This document shows, one piece after another, positions 6,807 to 9,145 of a DNA stretch of 9,145 nucleotides. Positions within the stretch are counted from its first letter, which is position 1, and every line of letters begins with the position of its first letter. The notes under the pieces are model-generated. The model worked only from the letters and a program-made list of their open reading frames with translations. It made no database searches and was not told the origin of the DNA. Source of the DNA: CAZHMN01 sp964533705 (GTDB lineage: Bacteria; Electryoneota; B3-LCP); NCBI GenBank assembly GCA_964533705.1, contig CAZHMN010000098.1, positions 1 to 9,145 of the forward strand, written 5' to 3'. A program made the position numbers and the translations under genes.

Positions 6807-7847
6807 CTAATAGACAATCTGCCCGATGACCAGCCCCATGTCTTCATCGGCGACGAAAACGAAATCCTCCGTCACGAAGAAGTGATTCGGATCCGACAAC
6901 GGCATCTCACCGATGAGAGTGGGAAGGAAAGGATTGGAAACCTCAACGACGAAGACGCCGTCATTGTCATCCAGCAAATATGCTCGGTCTCCCATCACTT
7001 CCACCCATTCGATGTCCGTAGCGTACTCGATGCGCAGGGAACCCAGCAACTCTAAATAATCTGGATCGCTGACGTTCACGGTAATAATACCCTCATATCC
7101 AGCGGCCAAGCAGAGGACGTTTTCACCCTTCAGCGCGGCGTCGCGTACCTTTCCCGGTAGGTTCAACTCCCCCAGGACTTCGGCACTCCCTGACACGCCG
7201 TAATCCACGACGGCAAGGCCGGCACTATTCCTGGTGATGTACCCGGTATTGTTCGAACCGAGGCAAAAACCGTAGAGTGAATACAATTCTTTGTACTGGC
7301 TGCTGAGGTCGGGGCTGCTGCTGAAAGAGAGGGTATCCTCACTGCCGGTATTCGTGAAAGTCTCGTAGTTGAAACCGTCACCGGCATCCGTATCGCAACG
7401 AAATAGACGCATGACGTTGTCTTCGAAATAAACTTCGATATCAACGTGCCCGCGGGAACCGCGATTCATCAGGAATTCTTTGGTCGCCAGGTCGTAGATC
7501 TTGATGTCGCCGTCCGTCTGAACTGCAGCGATTCGACCGCTGGCATCAACGGCGATTAGATCCGCTTTGGTGGAGTTAACCAGGTCCAGCGAATCCACCA
7601 ATTGCGGCTGAGATGGATCGGTAACGTCGTAAATGCTGATCCCGAAAGGTTCGTCCGCCACGTAGGCTAAATTGCCCACGACCGCCACGTCCTTAGCCGT
7701 TCCGCGCACTTGCGTGGTGCTTATGTAAACCAGCGCGCTGCCTCCGGAGCCGTAGGGCAGAACGGCGTCCTCCCGCTCGGCGCAGCCCATCAGCAGCGAG
7801 GTTACCGCCAAAGTGAAAATCAGAAATGGAATTTGATGTCTTCTCAA
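6807..7847 (-). CDS. LVIVD-repeat beta-propeller lipoprotein
   Basis: This is a 346-residue, probably membrane-anchored extracytoplasmic protein. With the TTG at 7847 as start it opens with RRHQIPFLIFTLAVTSLLMGC, a lipoprotein signal with lipobox LMGC and lipidated Cys22, followed by AERED. The rest is built of LVIVD-type repeats, each pairing 'known/displayed value' strands with DVTDP- or VSDP-like turns. Clear copies lie at 47-86 (YVADEPFGISIYDVTDP), 232-271 (AAGYEGIITVNVSDP), 275-315 (LDDNDGVFVVEVSNP) and 319-346 (VADEDMGLVIG). The middle third is less regular. Such propellers are usually cell-surface proteins without a known enzymatic role, probably binding proteins, and no function can be assigned here. 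The start choice rests on GGGAG five bases upstream and on the promoter at 7884-7912. Upstream TTG and GTG codons (7874, 7871, 7868) lie almost at the predicted transcription start and have no ribosome site. Confidence 0.82.
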   Translation of the reverse strand: MRRHQIPFLIFTLAVTSLLMGCAEREDAVLPYGSGGSALVYISTTQVRGTAKDVAVVGNLAYVADEPFGISIYDVTDPSQPQLVDSLDLVNSTKADLIAVDASGRIAAVQTDGDIKIYDLATKEFLMNRGSRGHVDIEVYFEDNVMRLFRCDTDAGDGFNYETFTNTGSEDTLSFSSSPDLSSQYKELYSLYGFCLGSNNTGYITRNSAGLAVVDYGVSGSAEVLGELNLPGKVRDAALKGENVLCLAAGYEGIITVNVSDPDYLELLGSLRIEYATDIEWVEVMGDRAYLLDDNDGVFVVEVSNPFLPTLIGEMPLSDPNHFFVTEDFVFVADEDMGLVIGQIVY

Positions 7848-7852
7848 GGTTA

Positions 7853-7857
7853 CTCCC
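7853..7857 (-). promoter_or_regulatory. Ribosome binding site deciding a TTG start
   Basis: The minus strand reads GGGAG, then five bases (taacc), then TTG at 7847. It selects this TTG over the in-frame TTG/GTG cluster at 7868-7874. The choice yields a 21-residue lipoprotein signal of normal size. Confidence 0.6.
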
Positions 7858-7883
7858 GTGCTTTGCACCAACAAAATCTCAAC

Positions 7884-7912
7884 AATTTACAAAAATTCAC
7901 TTACAATGTCAA
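7884..7912 (-). promoter_or_regulatory. Sigma70-like promoter of the LVIVD lipoprotein
   Basis: On the minus strand a perfect TTGACA (7907-7912) is followed by exactly 17 bases and TAAATT (7884-7889, four of six matches to consensus). Transcription would start near 7877, leaving a leader of about 30 bases before the TTG at 7847. This is the best promoter in the window. It may also feed the downstream HAD-to-ssb operon, since no terminator is visible between. Confidence 0.65.
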
Positions 7913-8007
7913 GCATAATTGTCCATGGCACGGCAAGCATCCCTTAAGAATCCTGCTTTTGCTTTTTTATTTGCAGAAGGCGTGGGGTGGGATTTGTCCC
8001 CTTTTTC

Positions 8008-8079
8008 GCCCACCGCTAAAGCGATGGGCTACACTTCGCAAAGGCCGCTGAACCGGCCTAAACTGAGGTAGATCAGTTT
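8008..8079. repeat. Cluster of three adjacent hairpins, REP-like intergenic element
   Basis: Three inverted repeats stand side by side. The first spans 8008-8029 (GCCCACCGCT facing AGCGATGGGC, one mismatch, tiny loop). The second spans 8042-8059 (AGGCCG-ctgaac-CGGCCT, perfect). The third spans 8060-8079 (AAACTGA-ggtaga-TCAGTTT, perfect). No T-run follows any of them on the minus strand, so they are not standard terminators. The cluster lies just downstream of the secreted-protein gene and before the lipoprotein promoter, where it could stabilise or end the upstream mRNA. The GC-rich palindromes resemble interspersed repeats common in bacterial intergenic regions, but copy number cannot be judged from this window. 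The rest of the 7848-8113 gap holds the lipoprotein promoter and ribosome site and nothing else I recognise. Confidence 0.5.
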
Positions 8080-8113
8080 CCTGACAGGCCGTGTCCCTAC
8101 GCCATTCCGTCGG

Positions 8114-9145
8114 TCATTTCAGCAACAGAGCCTTGCCCAATTCGGTGAATTTCCCACCTCCTTCTAATCCCTCCGCCGTCACTCGATAGAAATATACACC
8201 CGAAGATAACCCGGAAGCATCGAATCTTATCTTCGCGAAACCGGCATCCTTAATACCATCATAAATTGAGCCAATATGCTGTCCTTGCAGATTGTAAAGC
8301 TCAATCTTCACTGCTGATCTTCTGGGCAATTCCAGAGGAATCACCGTCTCCGCGTTGAAGGGGTTGGGGTAGTTCTGCCCAACCCTATACACTGCAGGTA
8401 TCCCCGCCTTTTCGTCCCCCTCCACACCTGTCGTTCCTGTCATCCAGGTGATCAGTGGGTCCAGCAAATCTTCCGGCTGGTCAAAAATCGGGTTGCCGCT
8501 TTGCACGTCCTCGAAGCCGAAGCCCAAGACGCAGGTTTTGTAAGTCCCGTCGTATTTGACCGCCGCTCCCTGTCCGCCGGCGTAGGTCAGCAGCAAACCG
8601 GCATCGGGGTCGCCATCCGCTTCGATGACGTCCTGGTTGGAGCCATCCCCGAAGATGAAGAAGGACATGTTCTCCACCAGCGGATCAACGCCGTAGAGAA
8701 CGACTATCGGCGTCGTGGCGATCGCCTGCGCGTGTAACACGTTCTGAAAAAAGTCCGTTTCCCCCAGATCCGGAACGATGCCCCGGCCGGAGAGGAGCAG
8801 CGATCCGCCGCTATTTTCCAGGTAATCCAGCAGCAGCGTCTGGTCTTCGTTGGTCAGGGTGTTAACCATTTCTTCTCCGCACGCCCAGATGACTGCTAAG
8901 TAGTCCTCCAGGGGCGGCAAATCACTGGCCGAGCTGTATTCCACCGTGCGGTACACCCGCCGGATGTTGTCCAGCGCTTCCTGGTGCCCGATCTCGGCGA
9001 TGCCGCCGTCGTCGTCGTCCACTAACAGCAGTTCCGGCGTCCCCACCGGCGCGTAGATCCAGAGCGTGGCCACCGAGTCGCCGCTGACCGCTTCGTTGAC
9101 GTCCACTCTGAATTCAACCCAGCGCGGTCCCGTGAAGGGTGCGTT
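8114..9145 (-). CDS. Secreted protein with amidotransferase-like domain and type IX (Por) sorting tail, 5' end cut by window edge
   Basis: These are the last 343 residues of a larger protein. The frame remains open to the right edge, so the GTG at 9106 is internal and the true start is outside. After a beta segment (WVEFRVDVNEAVSGDSVATLWIY cut at the edge), residues about 38-236 look like the class I amidotransferase-like or ThuA-like fold. This part opens with LLLVDDDDGG (39-48), continues with YLAVIWACGEE and ends a sheet with GGSLLLSG. It often sits at the end of secreted proteases in FCB bacteria and usually lacks catalysis. The tail (about 255-343) has YPNPFNAET (259-267), VKIELYNLQGQHI, FDASGLSSGVYFYRV and a final GKALLLK. 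It matches the Por secretion-system C-terminal sorting domain, which takes the protein across the outer membrane and is normally removed. The missing N-terminal part is probably enzymatic (for example a subtilisin- or M6-type protease), but this is a guess. Confidence 0.8.
   Translation of the reverse strand, partial: NAPFTGPRWVEFRVDVNEAVSGDSVATLWIYAPVGTPELLLVDDDDGGIAEIGHQEALDNIRRVYRTVEYSSASDLPPLEDYLAVIWACGEEMVNTLTNEDQTLLLDYLENSGGSLLLSGRGIVPDLGETDFFQNVLHAQAIATTPIVVLYGVDPLVENMSFFIFGDGSNQDVIEADGDPDAGLLLTYAGGQGAAVKYDGTYKTCVLGFGFEDVQSGNPIFDQPEDLLDPLITWMTGTTGVEGDEKAGIPAVYRVGQNYPNPFNAETVIPLELPRRSAVKIELYNLQGQHIGSIYDGIKDAGFAKIRFDASGLSSGVYFYRVTAEGLEGGGKFTELGKALLLK

Noticed and set aside
7931..7970. 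Possible plus-strand terminator (weak bulged stem, then a T-rich run)
   Set aside because: No plus-strand gene precedes it, and the stem has a bulge and a loop of about 14 bases. On the minus strand the run is A-rich and cannot act as a terminator.
7710..8051. 113-codon open frame on the plus strand
   Set aside because: It runs antisense to the lipoprotein signal region and across its promoter and the first hairpin, and the product is low in recognisable features.

Overview
The window is about 9.1 kb of bacterial DNA of moderate GC content (roughly 53% by eye). Every gene I can support is on the minus strand, so the order of transcription runs from the right edge to the left edge. The two outermost genes encode secreted proteins, and both are cut by the window edges. 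The right one ends in a YPNPFN...SGVYFYR tail typical of type IX secretion (Por) cargo. The left one is a gingipain-like (peptidase family C25) cysteine protease with NNNGQ-D-GET repeat modules. This combination points to the FCB superphylum. The two best promoter candidates look like ordinary sigma70 promoters (TTGACA or TTGACT, a 17-base spacer, then an AT-rich -10) rather than the -33/-7 type of Bacteroidota. I therefore infer an FCB lineage outside classical Bacteroidota (for example Zixibacteria-, Latescibacterota-, KSB1- or Marinimicrobia-like), but I cannot name it.

Layout in transcription order: (1) 9145-8114, the C-terminal part of a large secreted protein with an amidotransferase-like domain and a sorting tail. 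(2) 8113-7848, a non-coding gap with three back-to-back hairpins (8008-8079) and a strong promoter. (3) 7847-6807, a lipoprotein built of LVIVD-type beta-propeller repeats. (4) 6713-3155, a compact five-gene run: HAD hydrolase, acpS (holo-ACP synthase), nnr (NAD(P)HX epimerase/dehydratase), a VanZ-family membrane protein and ssb. Its junctions overlap by 23, 4 and 1 bases and are followed by one 26-base gap, so it is almost certainly one operon. (5) 3154-2996, a gap with a promoter, an AT-rich palindrome at the predicted transcription start and a strong ribosome binding site. (6) 2995 to the left edge, 998 codons of the C25 protease without its C-terminus.

The central operon is housekeeping: activation of acyl carrier protein, repair of damaged nicotinamide cofactors, a phosphatase-like HAD enzyme, and DNA single-strand binding. 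Its members have no single obvious shared pathway, although acpS next to nnr is a frequent bacterial pairing. The flanking genes concern the cell surface and secretion.

There is no tRNA, rRNA, CRISPR array, insertion sequence or phage gene that I can recognise, and no convincing intrinsic terminator. No gap exceeds 300 bases. I do not see a clearly novel system. The most useful points are the large edge-cut protease, the corrected start codons of nnr, vanZ, acpS and the lipoprotein, the hairpin cluster, and the unusual placement of ssb.
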